Origin: Sisyra terminalis
Taxonomy: Eukaryota > Arthropoda > Insecta > Neuroptera > Sisyridae
DNA length: 64,000 nucleotides
Direction: 5' to 3'
NCBI GenBank assembly: GCA_958496175.1
Contig: OY292278.1
Span: 32,984,001-33,048,000 of the forward strand
Shown here: piece by piece, positions 32,366 through 45,720 of the stretch
Layout: each line of letters opens with the position of its first letter
Position numbering within the stretch: the stretch's first letter is position 1
Translations under genes and position numbers: made by a program
Notes under the pieces: model-generated
Seen by the model: the letters and a program-made list of their open reading frames with translations, nothing else
The model's database searches: none
What the model was told of the DNA's origin: nothing

Positions 32366-33110
32366 AAATTACCAGGATTGTAATGAAAAGGACTTTGTTT
32401 TTGCGCTGAAGAAAATATCATTTTTGTGGGGGATAAATGATTAGTAAGTATCAGTATTTTTGGGACCTCTAAATAATGTTCTAATTGAATTTTTCGCTAC
32501 AGACGAAGTTGACCGATGACAACAGAGATTCATTCTTTGGAATTGTATTGTTCATCATTTCCAAATGGACGTTCGAGAATTATCAATGAAATTCATCAAG
32601 GATATCATTTCCACAGTTTCTACGAATAGATTTACTATAAAAATCAGTGGTGTAAATTGTGTTTTAATAAATCAGTGAATGCTAAGTGATGAAGTGGTTA
32701 AAGTGATAAATAATCAAAATTTCAGAAAATGCAAAAGCCTTTTATTTACTTTATATGTCTATATGATTTAACAATTGGTACTTTTACCTAACGTATATAT
32801 AAATTATATATTGTATATATATTGTGTAAATTATATTAATTGTATAACTTATATTTTATATATTGTAATAAAATATATATTGTAAATATGCAAAAAACTA
32901 ATATTGTATAAAATTATAAATTTAATTGATTTTAACATTAATAAATTTATTTTAATAGAATACATTGTTTCAATTCTATATACCCCACCTATCCTCTTGA
33001 ATTTTATATTTCAGAGTTGTTTTTTACAAGATGAGAAAATTGATGAGTTAAATTAATACAACGATTAGGTAGGTACGGTAGGTATTTTGTTTTTTGATAG
33101 ATTTTTCCCA
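32366..33110 (+). repeat. Dispersed repeat, copy 2
   Basis: Collinear with 6218-7110: GCTGAAGAAAATATCATTTT, GATTAGTAAGTATCAGT, TTTCCAAATGGACGTT, AATGAAATTCATCA, AATCAGTGG, TAGAATACATTGTTTCAAT, TACCCCACC, TATATTTCAGAGTTG. It starts about 200 bp after the tandem array ends. Confidence 0.5.
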
Positions 33111-33764
33111 ACATTATGATGTTCGAATACTTTCGCAAAATAATAAGAAAATAAAAAAAAAATCAATCTTTTTCATGTCTTTCATCGTTGTTTTCGAAAA
33201 AAAAAATATTGACTTTAAATCCCTTTACTACAAAATTTGAGAATCACTAATATTGAAATAAACAGTTAAAAACATAAAAAAATAATAGTCTTTCGATGTA
33301 TTGTTCGATTTTACTCTTCTGCATAAGTGTTTAGAAATTTTTTGGAAAATTGAAATTATTTCGATCAATTTTTTTTTAAAAATCATAAATCATATAATCA
33401 TTCTTTATATATTGCTTTTAACAGTGTTGCATATATTATCAATGGCTTATTAGATAATAAGCTATAAGATTAGTTAGCTTATTGGATATAAAAGCTAATA
33501 TCAAAAAACATCTTAAGATTTCGATGTTTTTATTCGTTTTTTTTTAATTGATAGTTTTACTTTTATGCAGAAAATCTATTGCAATAAAAATTTGTTTTTT
33601 CGAAAAAAAGGATGAAGGACTATAAAATGTTGCCATGTTTTACAACAATTTTTCCGTTCTCAACATTGAGCATCTATAGTTCGAATATGGGAAAAAAAAA
33701 TCAATTTTCTCCAAATCTTATAAGAATTAGTTATATATGAGTTTAAGCGTCATTTAAATATATC

Positions 33765-33850
33765 ATCTGATAGCCGAGTCGCTAAGGTCACCGCAACCGT
33801 TGCCATGCCAAGGTCCCACCTTCGAATCCCGAGGGGTAAGTGTTTTTTCT
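33765..33850 (+). mobile_element. tRNA-like SINE head, second family
   Basis: GATAGCCGAGTCGCTAAGGT (box A-like) and CCTTCGAATCCCGAGG (box B-like, core TTCGAATCC) lie about 30 bp apart. No acceptor stem pairs, so a SINE or tRNA relic is more likely than a working tRNA. Confidence 0.4.
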
Positions 33851-36800
33851 AATTTCTAATAATTGATTTCTATTCCTTACAGTTTATAATGTCACTAATT
33901 AACATTAATAATTGTTTTCAGACTTTGCTTCATCGAAATATTCGATCGATAAGTTCCAACCTTTCAGGGTTGGAAATGGATCGATCGATCGATGAGTTAT
34001 ATTTTTCATTTTTGTTTTTACACTTTGGTTTTGTGACGTCACTAAATTTTTAGCAGAAATAAAATTTTTAAAAATGGGGGGGAGGACATCGAATTTTCGA
34101 TTTTAGTGAAACTGGATTTTGCAAATGGCTTAGTTTGGCAGCGGGAAGCCTAAAAACCAAATCCTAAAGTTGAATTTTTCATTTTTTGGGGAAAATTTTT
34201 CGGCCAAAATCCGAAAAATTCTCGAAAAATGACCAAATTTCGTGTTTTTCCTCTTCTTTCAACTTTAACGTCCACTAAAACGAAAACTGTTGATTGTAGG
34301 TTATCGATAGTTAGCTTATTGATAAGGACTTGAATTACTCTATCGATGGTGTAAATTTGGTCCAGGAAAAGCTTAAAGGGAAAAACATTATTTTTCACTT
34401 TTTCGGAAATTTTTTTGTCGAATTTTCGATGAAATTCACACCATAGCTGTCTTATTATAAGTTGTTTAATCATATTGTAACATTTTGAGGTCCTTCATCC
34501 TTGCTTTTCGATTTTAAAAAATTACTGTCGATTATTTTTGATCGAATTTAGTGATGGTACTAGCTGTCACAGGCAATACATATTTCCGTATAGCATATAC
34601 CTATGTGTTTATAATTATAAGTATTAACCAGCTGTTTGAAAATATTTAGCTTATGAAATATAAATGTATCGACTATGAGCTCTTTTTGTAAACGTATAGA
34701 GAAAATCATGTCTGGGGAATATTATATGTATGGTAGAATCCGGCAAAGTAGCTTAACAAAATTTAGTTTTATCGCTATTTTTTTCAGATGGTGCACCTGT
34801 TTTATTTTAGTCACAGGACTATATTTTTCACTAGAAAGCAGCGACTAGCGACGTCATGAAAATGCACTTTCAAGGAAAAGATGGATTTACCTGCGATGAG
34901 ACGATTTCTAAAAAATTTCATACAAATGTATGTGCCTATTTAGTTAAAAAAGATATGTGAAATTAATTTTATTACTCGAAATTTACGAATATTTTTGCGA
35001 CTCACTACTAGACACTAGACAACACTAGATATCAAAACGATACTTGACGATACTATTGTGGCTGATATCATTGATTTAAAATCAAAAGTGGTAACAAAAT
35101 TTTGTGTTTTAATTGTATATAAAGAAAACGAAATTACTTTCCGGTACACCAATATAAATTTAAGTCGATTTTAACAACTAACCAATTTTTTTTTGGGAAA
35201 TTGAGTTAATGGAAACTAATCATTTTAACTCAGATTCCTTAAATGACATTTTAACATTTTGCTTCTAATAATAACGATAGTTATAGCAATTTCAAAATCG
35301 TTCTATAATTCTTATATGAAGAAGACTTACAATCTAATAAAATTTGATTAATTTTAGTGCAAATATTGAAGTGGAAGGTTAAATGGCGAACAAGGAAATT
35401 GTCTTCTGCATAAATGAATTGTATAACATGGATTTCTTTGTTCTCTGCACGAAAAGGTTCATCGAAATTTACTTTCCACGAGGAATATAATTTCAATCTA
35501 ATTGACCTCATTGCCTTATAATTGATAATTGGATTAGTTAAGTGAATATTTCACGCTTGAAGACTAACCAATCTTTTTTTAATTAGTCCTAGTAATGATG
35601 TAGTTTTTATTGAAAATTTAACTATTCACAGTTTTTATGTGAAGATGAAATTGAAGATTGAAGTTTTAGTGTCGGTTGTGAAATCTATGAGAATAGGAAT
35701 GAATCACAATGACGAGAATATGAAAAGTTGGACATTTGATGAAAATGGTCAGTGCTACACAATGAAATTTGTTTAACCGTGAAAGATAATTTCTCTTTAG
35801 AGGCGATATAACTTCGTGTTAATTTTATTAGTTTCGTCTGGCAAATGCAAGTTTGTGATTTCGAAATAAATTTATGAAAGTTTTTATTGTGAGCGGGAGC
35901 TTCTATTTAGTTTGATTGAGTTAATTTATTGAGGGAATAAACGGTTCATGTGTTTAGGAAGTGTGTTTTTGTCTTGACGAAAAATGCGAAAAACTTTTAG
36001 ATGATTCTTTTATCTTGTGTTTGAAATTCAAGAAAAAGATAACTGCTGGTGGAGTAGTAAGGGGTGAAAGAAACGCGAACGAAACTATTGTATAAATCAA
36101 GTTAGAGTAAGTAAGCTTTGTTTTATGTTATTTCTGTTTTGTGAAAAGTTAAGAATGTAAATGCACATTGTGATTGTTTGGAGATTAACTAAAGTTATCT
36201 CAACGTTAGTGTTTTGATACTTGAATTAAGTGCTAAGCACTTGCCAACCGGTGTGTCGCCCAAACCGTTTGAATATCTTTGCATAACTTAAGACAACACA
36301 AACTAGCCGCGCAAAAAACTTCTTAATTAAGCGATGGAGGATGAGTTCGCGAAGGGTTCTTGTTACATGAATAGGGAACACACTTGAAAAACTGGTGCAA
36401 GTTGATTTTTATCTTGGATGAATGTAATTCGAAACTAGGCTACATTTTATACTAGACCCCTTTCATTTGCTTTTCTTTCTTTTGTCCGATTCTTTTGTTA
36501 GATATTCTTTTAACTGTTTGTTACATCGTTTGTTTTATTTGTTGCTTTCAACGTGTGAATAGAATATCAAGTTTATTTTCTCAATATTGTTCTCCAGTTC
36601 GGGACTTGCTTATAGACAACTTGCACAACAAAAGCTCGCTAAGAGGAAATAGCTTTCCGGTTAAAATAAATGGCTTCGAACGGATACATTATTATTTTTA
36701 AATACTTTTTAGTCGTCCATTCAAAAATTACTTCCAGACTGGTCGAAACAATACGCAATCTGATCAATATCTATATAGAACTTGGCTCATTCAAAAACCA

Positions 36801-37940
36801 CTCCACAACACAATGATGATACTAAGAAATATTCCCTCAAACTCGTAAAACGATCTACACATTAAAATTCAAGAGAAACTTTTTCAAAAATTATTGTCTC
36901 AATTAAAGATAAAAAGAGAGCAAGTTTATAATTTCTGCGCTTTTTTAATTGTTTTGAACTTTTTTTTTTACAAAGATAATTAAAAACTTGTAAAATATAT
37001 TCTCTCGAGTAACGCGCTTGTGTTACTAGTTTGATTATCAGAGCTTTTTTTATATATAAAGTACTTAACTTTTTAAAAAATTGCTTCACAATTAAAATGC
37101 TAATTAATGAAATTACAAATGTATGTATAAATTTAACTAATGTTAAAGCTGAATTTTTCGAGCCCGTTGTGTCGTGACCTCATACTGGTTATTTATCATT
37201 ATTTTTTTTGTCCTAAAAATTAAGATTTTTTTGTTATTAATTTCGAATCTAAAGACACTCAACTAATAATATTATACTGATACTATATTTTACTATACAA
37301 ACAGGTTGAAACCCTCGACTTTTCCTGCATGACCTACTAGTTTTTCACTACTTTGTTTGGTCATAAGCGTCGTATAACTGAAGCAAAGTAGAGTTGGAAA
37401 GGAAATATAAATATGTAAAATTTTACTTTTCTAGATGTAAGGAAGATCATTAGGTTTCAATGGGTTCTGTTCTACTAAAAATTTAAAGGGGGAGGGATTA
37501 ATTTCAAAAGTTAGGGGGTTTCCATAATTTATTTGATTCCTAATATGGTTAGTAGGAATATAATATTATTAGCAAAAAAATTCTATTCTTATTTTAGTAG
37601 GCTTCTAAATAATTTAATTAGATAAGTACGTATAATGAATTATACTACAATATATTTTCAAAAATAATTATTTAAAAATAGCTGTTAACTAAATATTTGA
37701 ACCTTATATTGTTCTTGTGATTGTAAGGACAATACCAAAAAATATTGTTGTAAAAATCAAAAATCATTTTATTTTTAAATACAGTTTTAACGAAATCTTC
37801 TTCAACATAGTACATAATGAAAATTTTCTGTACCAACTACCAGTGCTTCTCAACTTCTAGTATTTGTGACCCAATTTACAATTACAATTTTCATCGCGCT
37901 TTTCTTTCATATCTTTCATACTATCTTTATATTACTGTCT
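33851..37940. other. Intergenic, no gene seen
   Basis: No coding exon is supportable on either strand. The only open frames are short, biased in composition and without neighbours in phase. Confidence 0.45.
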
Positions 37941-37944
37941 ATAC

Positions 37945-38160
37945 CAGGGGTGGCCAACCCAAACGATACTGTGGCTCATGTATAAAATTATATACTACCT
38001 TATTAGATTTACGTACGATGTAAACATTTTTAGTACAGCGGTTTTCATTTTGGGTCTTATAAAAAACCTATATTTTGTAAAAGTCTGAAGAGTCTCGCGG
38101 ATCAGAAAAATGATCAAGGAGGGGAAATGGTCCTCAGCCATGGGTTGGTTGACCTTGGTT
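37945..38160. mobile_element. hAT-type MITE (CAGGGGTGGCCAACC)
   Basis: The left end CAGGGGTGGCCAACCC is a standard hAT terminal sequence. The right end reads, on the minus strand, ACCAAGGTCAACCAACCC, an imperfect inverted copy. No clear 8 bp duplication was resolved. Confidence 0.5.
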
Positions 38161-38811
38161 TATAGATTGAAACTAGGTTAAATGAGCTTTGGATATATAA
38201 AAAATCTCTGCTATTGGTTATTCCAAAATTCCTACATTTTTGCATTGAAAGACCTCCAATACTCGAAATTTCCTTAACTTTTTAAATGAAATTTAATTTC
38301 TAAGATTTTTTGATGTCTACCTCTATAATTGAGACTTTAATGCTCATTAACTCGTAGTAGACAATTATCAAAAGTAAGACAATCAAGACAAAGTAAGACA
38401 ATTTATCAGATTAGGCAAAGCTATGATACGCTTATTTCCAAAAACTACGATTTCTTCTGCACTTGCTTAGTGGGACCCTCTATTAAAAAATTTAAAAAAA
38501 AACAACTGTCATTCTAAATTTCCCTATTTGAATAACTGTGTAAATGAAAATTATCTGTAAATAATAAAAAATTATAGATTTCCTGAGATCCCAGTTACAC
38601 CGTTTTCATTTTACAAACATTCATAATTTATTGATGTAATTGATGAATTTCTGTGGTAACTCCAGTTTGTATTATTTCCATTTTGATTTCATTTAGCTAA
38701 AACAGAGTTAGTAGCAATTATTATTTAATTTGAGAAAATAAGGTTTTTATGATAAAGTATTTCTTCGTCGTGAAATATTTTAGAATCATTAAAGCTTTCT
38801 TCTTCTTACAG

Positions 38812-39230
38812 TGCCGTCTCCTTTCTAAGGTTGGTGATTACCATAACAATCCTGACCTTGTTGATCACAGCTCTGGAAAGTTCCACTGATCTTCAATTAA
38901 ACCAATCTCTGAATATTAAAAACCAGGACATTATTTTTTTAATTTTATTTAGCTATGTCCCAACAGCAAATTACATACACTTGCTAAATTACATCATCAA
39001 GTTGTACTGAAGTATAGCCAAACTAATCTCTGAAACTTTTAAGTCAGAACATTCTTCTTCTTTCTTTACTTCATTTTCCAACTATTATCCTCTGGTTATT
39101 GTTCTCGAGTATTGGACATCTTTTATCTCTCATTATATGTTCCAGATATTGTAGATTTCTTATATTTACTTGTTGGGCGACTTCCGGAGTTTAGCAAGTC
39201 CTTGTAGTACTTTTTTGTTTGTAATTTTGT
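38812..39230 (-). mobile_element. LINE C-terminal fragment
   Basis: On the minus strand, IRNLQYLEHIMRDKRCPILE (about 39150-39090) resembles the K-x-x-YLGHI(M/L)R...LL segment at the end of insect LINE reverse-transcriptase proteins. Further on, VELSRAVINKVRIVMVITNL then RKETAL and a stop (38865-38812) gives the typical final residues of that protein. The part between them is deleted or scrambled. Confidence 0.6.
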
Positions 39231-42200
39231 CCAGGTATGAAATTTGCTTTATATCCACATCTTGAAGGTTTTGTTTAATTTAGATTGATCTGATTTATGA
39301 TTGTTGCTTCCATATCATACAATATAATGAGGAATGTAAGAGCATTTTATTATTTTAACTTTACATTGTCATTGATCCATTTGCTATCAAAAAATATCTA
39401 CCTATTTAGAAAAATGATATTTTTCACAGAGCTATGATGTTAATTAAATTAAATTATTATTTAATTTATTAAATATTTAAATTGGTTAAATTAGTGTAAG
39501 AACTGTGTAAATGGACAGACAAACAACAAAAAAATAATCAAATTAACTTAAAAATGAATTAAAATAAATAATCATTAGAATTGGAATTGGAAGCAGTTCA
39601 ATAATCAAACCCAAACTTTACAAGCATTTAATTCACTTCTGGAGATCGTTAAATGAGGTGAAAATCCAGTTAGAGAACATTTCAAAATAAATCAATATTC
39701 TTTCTAAAAGATTTTAAATAACTGAAAAAAAAAATTGAAACTATAAAAGTGATTTCTTTTCTTAGCAAGAAATTCTAGAGTAGATCTGCTTTGCGGGGTT
39801 TTCCCAATTTTCTATGGTAAACAAAAGGTGTCAAAATCCAGTATTATTTCAAAAACAAGTAGTCTTTCGGAATGATTTGATGTACACAGATAAATTGTCG
39901 TTTATTTCAATATCAATTAACTGATAATAAAGGGTTCTTTACAAATTAATTGGAAACAGTTAGTGGAGAATTGAATTTCATCGCCCACAAATGAAATATT
40001 CATTATTATAATTAGTCAAGAACGCTAAAACGTATACCAAAACTGTAAGCTTTGACTAATAGTTAACAAAGATCGCCGCATATATGAACGATGCGGTGTT
40101 TCGGTTAAATTGAAGTATTATCCAAGGTATGTTTCTGAAGAAGATTAATTCGTCTCCATTCCGAAAGTCATACATAAAATCCCGTACATCCCCTTCGTAA
40201 CAGATGATCGATTTCCATGTCTGCGATAATTTGTCTTCGAATATTAATCATGCCATAAATTGGAATTTTCAACCCCGTAATATTCACACTATACGTCTAG
40301 TTTGGATAAAGAGTTTCATCGTTTTTCCCACCTTAAAAAAACTATAAACTTTTTATTACGCTTATACCGAAACACCAAATAAGCTTTTTTCAAATTTGAA
40401 TAGAGGACCTTTTGGTTATTGAATTGAAAGTCTTTAAGTACATTTTCTTTGTTGCAAATGGCGAGAATAAAAATTACGACTGAGCTTGAATTTTATTGCG
40501 GTCCCTTAAACGGGGCTTCGAAAAAATAAAAATACGCCGCTTATTATACACATCGAAATGGAAATGGTGTGAGTTATTGAAAATTTGTATCATTTAGAAA
40601 ATCTCTCGTAAATAATTTTTCTAGCGAAAACACTATGTTTTTTTTTTGGAGCTGATTTTGTTTTTACAGTTGCAAAACCGGATGAATTGAAAAAGGGCGT
40701 ATAATGTTGATAGTGGAAATAAACATAACGGTCGAGGTAACCGATGCTATTCCAGGGGATGCCGTGACGGCGGCGCCAGGAAGTGGCATAATACTTGTAT
40801 GATATTCACCCACACAAAATTCCAATTCTAAACAGAGAAAAAAAATGATAAAGACACGGTCAACTTATTACCAATAAAGGGAGCTTCCGTATTTAACTGT
40901 ATTTTCAGTAGGCTTGCGGAAATATATTAAAATAGAGGGAAAATTATGCTTCCGGAAATCATTGAAAATTTTCTAAACATATCATTGCGAAACGTGAATT
41001 GTGAGAGTTTAACTTCGGTGTTTATTGATATTTTATTGAAAAGTGGAATTAGAGTCAAATGACAACGGTTCAAGTACTACGGATGAGCACATTTTTTATG
41101 GGTAATGATGTGAAGCTTTCGGAGTGGAAAAGTTCCAACTTTCAACATCCTTAAATTTATGTATAGCGGGGAAACTTTTGCCAATTCTGTTTGTAAAGTT
41201 CCTTGAAGCTTTTAATACGATTTTCAATTATTTTATTAATTGCTTTTAAGTGTAATTTTGTAATAACATATACTTATTTTTATGAGACATCCGCTTTTCC
41301 CGTTTTCGTGCCAAATATTGCTTTATACGGTTTATAGATAGTGGTTTTGGAGAGAAAAGCTATTAAAGCTACGAGAAACAATTTGTGAGCTGTGAAAAGT
41401 TTAACAATTCGTTAAGTCAGACTTATGGTTTTTGTGAAACTTAACCTTTTGAAAAACTATTTTTTGAATTTTATTCAAGACTTTGTGAAAAAAAGAAAAT
41501 AAATTATTATTTACCCGTTAAAAAGGTAATGTATAGCTAATTTCGACTACAAATTTTGCATAAAAATAAAAACAATTCATATACGAATGAGTAGGCATTT
41601 CTTTTTTTGCAAAAGTGAACTAGAAGTATACCTTTGCGATTCTTAACCTACTATAACTAGGAGTACCAGAAGTAACACCTGTACTCCAGGAGTATACTTA
41701 TTTTATACATTTATGTATTGTACATGCGTTGAATTCATTTTTACGTACACCATCTTAAATATATTATCTAAATCAATATTGTAAATTACTGAAGACATAT
41801 GGAAAGATGATTCAGCCGAATAAATCAGACGAGTAATTAAATCAAGGGAATGAGTAAATCAAATGATTGTGTTGAGTTGATGAGTAGAGCAACTGAGTCT
41901 GGAATGTAATCATGTAAATGAGTGATATATGATTGACGAATAAATTAATTAATTAAATCGATTAAATCAATTTAATAAATAAGTTGAGTAAGTAGATCAA
42001 GTTATACGGACGAGTGAACAGTGAATAATAAAATTTACTTAGCTGTTGATATTTTTAACGTACACTTTTATAACTAATATGTAAAATTGTAAATATACTT
42101 TGTGAAATTTATATACTTTTTTGTTGTATTTATTTTTGGTTTGTGAAATTAGACAACAGTCTATTATTATTTTAGTATTTGCAAGTTGTAATTTATTTAC

Positions 42201-43140
42201 ACACTTAGCACTGAGTCTGATTTAGTAAACATTATAAGAGTAACTTATTTGCTCGAAATAACATTTGATATTCGTCAGTTATTTATTTGCACTATTTATA
42301 TTAATGATTTGAAATTTCTTTTCAACGGCTGTTTGCTTTTAATGTGAGTTATAGCAAATCAATAAAACTCGCCAGAATTTGCAGTTTCTAACCAATGAAG
42401 GGTACTTGGATCAAAAGTTGGGTAAATTAAAAAGTAAGCTAAATACTTTAAGATTAACTGAAAATTAAAAGAATTACTTAATAAATGTAACGTTTACAAA
42501 GAAAATTTAGAAGACAGTAATCATCATATTTGCAACCATAAAGTTAATAAAACTGTCGGTAGGTAGGTATCAAGTAGTAGGAGAAAACTTATTTACATTA
42601 AATACTGTTAAACATCATGGTATTAAAAAGAAATTTGAGACTTTTTTGCATATGATTTGTGCTAAACTAGGTAAAATAGACTAAAGGCAAACGACTATTG
42701 AAAATATTAGCAAATCACAAGAGAAAATACATGCGCGATATAAGATTGCAGATTATACTTGAGTTGGTATTGTATTAAAAACTATTTGAATAGAGCTAAT
42801 TGATTATTTATTTTTAATTGACTATATATTTATTTTTTATTATTTAGTTGTTGCATGTATTCTTGTTTTTAGCAAGATTGGATACGATCATCAAAATAAT
42901 GTCTAGAAACCGTGGTCTCTTTGTCTCTAGATTTAAAGGAAGATCAACAATTTATATTAAAAAGAACCATTTTATTGATGAAACTAAAATTTGGCTAGTA
43001 CGTCGAAGACGCCCAATACAATAATACGAATATTAATATACGAATAAATCGAACTTCAATCTGTTGAATAACGTAATACATTATAATTACATAAAGACGT
43101 GTTAAATGAAAACTCCTATAAAATTATAATACTAATACCT
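39231..43140. other. Intergenic, no gene seen
   Basis: No exon is supportable. Around 41870-42010 there are runs of GAGTAAATCAA-like wording that suggest an old degenerate simple repeat. The only GC-rich island, at about 40725-40790, is listed separately. Confidence 0.45.
40725..40790. other. GC-rich island of unknown nature
   Basis: ATGCCGTGACGGCGGCGCCA lies within roughly 65 bp that is far richer in G/C and CpG than the surrounding tens of kilobases. No long open frame or RNA fold is obvious. It could be a conserved noncoding element or an untranslated exon. Confidence 0.25.
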
Positions 43141-43143
43141 ACT

Positions 43144-43250
43144 CGTGAAATATTCACAGCCATCACTGATACAACTTAAAAATGGCAAAAATTGGCAGTT
43201 GAATGAAATCTAAATGACTATTGAAACATATGGCAACAGTCATTAGGGTC
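43144..43250 (+). repeat. Third copy of the 5.3/7.7 kb terminal block
   Basis: GTGAAATATTCACAGCC, then GCAAAAATTGGCAGTTGAAT, then GGCAACAGTCATTAG match the inverted block at 7641-7740 and the left block at 5342. Homology to the inner neighbour of the 7.6 kb block resumes only at about 44235-44335. Confidence 0.5.
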
Positions 43251-43384
43251 ATTTTTTCTTTAGTTTAAGATCAGCAATTAGTTCGAACAAACTATGAGCT
43301 AATGTATTGTCCTGACTGGACCTCTTGAACTCCAAATGGCTTGATGAAAAAGTTTCCAGTGGAACATCTTCCTGTTAATTTGAT

Positions 43385-44075
43385 CTCAGATCATTAGGAG
43401 TTCCCTTTACTTAAGTCTTCTGTAGGTTGAGTGATTTAGAAATGGGTCCATCAACGGGTTTGTATGATCTATCTATGATCCATTTATGAAATGAGCTTCA
43501 CTTCTTTGATTGACCATGTCTGCGATGAGACTTATGCAGGTCTTTATGCAGCATACCGTTGGTAATATACTATGGTACATAAGCAATTGCTCATAAAACC
43601 CATAATTGAATCCCATAGTTCCATATCGGTACTATTTTGGCCTTGTATAGGAGTACATAAATTAAGTTTATTTTCTAAGAACATTACGGATTTTCTTCTC
43701 ATAAGCCATTAAGCTGCTTAAAGGGTATACAGTATTGTTTGGGTTCTCTTTTTGACTATATGAGTTCGCCATGTAAGCCTTTTATGGAGGTGAAGTTGAA
43801 GGTATTTCACCGAACTCAAGTCTAAGATTCCCAACCCCTTAATGTAAACAGTGGGACAGTTGAAATTCAGTTTTATTTTCCACTGTTCCATCCAAGCTTC
43901 GATTAGGGCGATGTGATATTGGAAATGAGCTAATGCAACCATAGGGTTCTCGCTAGCCATTATGAATGTATCATTAGTGAATTCCCCTATAAAGGTATCA
44001 CAGGTTGTTGGTAAATCAGCAGTGTACAGTAAGTAAAGAACGGGACCTAATACATTGCTTTGGGGGACACCTGAT
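43385..44075 (-). pseudogene. Jockey-like LINE reverse transcriptase remnant
   Basis: The minus strand reads GVPQSNVLGPVLYLLYTADL, the Jockey RT block G-V-P-Q-G-S-V-L-G-P. Next comes FTNDTFI where the catalytic F-A-D-D-T is expected, so the metal-binding Asp pair is damaged. It continues IEAWMEQWKIKLN, SVKYLQLHLHKRLTWRTHI, IVPIWNYGIQLW-like wording and a tail like NPLMDPFLNHS, RRLK-x-RELL. There are several stops and frameshifts. The 5' part of the element is absent. Confidence 0.8.
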
Positions 44076-44234
44076 TAGATTTAGAAATAACTAGAGATTT
44101 TGTCATAAACTTGAGTTCTAAATTGGCAATTTTGCAGTTAAGATGTTAAAAGTTTCTATAAGTAAACACATACCTTTATTAAGTACAAATTTGAGAAAAT
44201 GATTGTTGTATTTTGTTTTCACTCATATGCGTTT

Positions 44235-44335
44235 TTTTATTCACTTTCGTCTTTGTGTTTGAATATATTCTTTGTTCTCTATCTTTGCTGACATACATAC
44301 CTTACATAGATAAAATATACGTTTGCCTATTATTT
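44235..44335 (+). repeat. Continuation of the repeat split by the Jockey fragment
   Basis: TATACGTTTGCCTATTATT, preceded by CACTTTCGTCTTTGTGT-like sequence, matches the reverse complement of 7526-7600, which lies immediately inside the 7641-7740 terminal block. Confidence 0.35.
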
Positions 44336-44974
44336 TAGATATTGATATCTCAGTACATTACATAAGAAGAACGAGTAAGTTAAAATATTACTTTCACAGT
44401 ATCGTTCCTTAAAGTTTACCTTAACTTGAAATTATTTGTTGATGAAAGAGTGTTTTTAAACGCTATATCGTCTACGTAAATATACTCCTATTATTTTAAT
44501 GGGTATATTCTTGCAGCAAGTTTTGTATTGTTAATTAGTCTAGATGTTTTCTAATAAAGTTCAAACTCATAAATTTACATATTGGTGGATGAAAATCTTG
44601 GTTGTTTCCAACTAGAGAACCTCATAAAAATTGAATTTAAACATTGTTGATTATGAAGTTAGAGCTTTAGTCGAAGTTATAATAGTTTTTGGAAGAAAAT
44701 GCAACATTAAACTGCTCACGGGAATGTGATTTAAAATGAAATGAAGGTGTTTTTATAATATGAATAAACTATTGTTTATATTAAAGTGTTGTAACTTAAA
44801 CTCTATATTGTTATTTATAAACGCTTGTAAAAACAGCATTAAACTGTAAAATATCGCGAAAAATAATAAAAAAAAATAGTTTTAATTATATAAACTATAA
44901 AAGATCCTCAATAATCCTTGGATACAAAATATTTGAAAACATATTTAGGACCGGAATTAATAGTCAAAATATTA

Positions 44975-45055
44975 ATCATTCTATGGATTTTAGTAACCTC
45001 AGAGTCACTAAAGACCTTAGTTGTTCTAAAGTGATGAAAAATAATTACAAAGCAA
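44975..45055 (+). mobile_element. SINE tail, copy 4
   Basis: TTTAGTAACCTCAGAGTCAC then TAAAGACCTTAGTTGTTCTA resembles the tails at 27765-27830 and 28085-28150. No head is present. Confidence 0.35.
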
Positions 45056-45529
45056 TACGAGTTTAATACTTACCATTATTTTGACAGCATTTTTATTATT
45101 TTGGTCGATGCGAACTGAACCCGTAGGATCTCTAGCCTATGCCAGTCCGAATTTCCAAAACTTTACAAATCATTTAATATCCTTTGACTATCGTCACGAG
45201 GGAATAAATGTGGCAAAAATCATAACACTTATACAAAAAATCAAAATAAGACATAAATTTTAAAACTATTCAACCACTAGATTAAAATTGTTAAAATTTT
45301 TAAAAATACAATAGTGTTTCAATTTGCCCTCTTTTAAATCTCTTATGAGGGAGAGGGGTTCTATTTAGTGTTTCCAATGGAAATTTGTTTGGGTGTTCTT
45401 TCACCTATTTTACATACCAAAATGTGAGTTCCTCAATGATTTGAATGACATCCTCGACGTTAAGGCCCCGCTGAATGATGCCCTTCCTTAAATATTAACT
45501 AGCTCCTAAAAATTTGTGAGCTTTTGTTT

Positions 45530-45720
45530 TCATGATAAATTTGTATTCATCCTTCTAAATCACCTTCGACCTCTTCTTTCCATCGTTTATGTGGTCATCT
45601 CTGTACGCGTCTGCTGATCATGGTGGCATTTACAATTCTTTTTGGCGTTCTTGAGTTGGTCATTCTTTCTACGTGACCAATCCATCACAGTCTTTGTAAT
45701 TTTGCAAACCATATGATATC
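45530..45720 (-). mobile_element. LINE C-terminal fragment, second family
   Basis: The minus strand reads LQRLRWIGHVERMTNSRTPK then RI, and after a stop in the linker RPHKRWKEEVEGDLE. The (L/F)-x-W-x-G-H-V-x-R-M ... P-x-x-R-W-x-x-x-V-x-x-D-L pattern is typical of the end of insect LINE polymerase proteins. Confidence 0.6.

Noticed and set aside
33765..33850. Possible functional tRNA gene
   Set aside because: A- and B-box-like words are present, but no acceptor stem or anticodon loop can be drawn. Kept only as a SINE-like head.
36334..36387. Short ATG-initiated frame (MEDEFAKGSCYMNREHT) as a peptide gene or 5' exon
   Set aside because: Only 17 codons, no donor that extends it and no conserved context.
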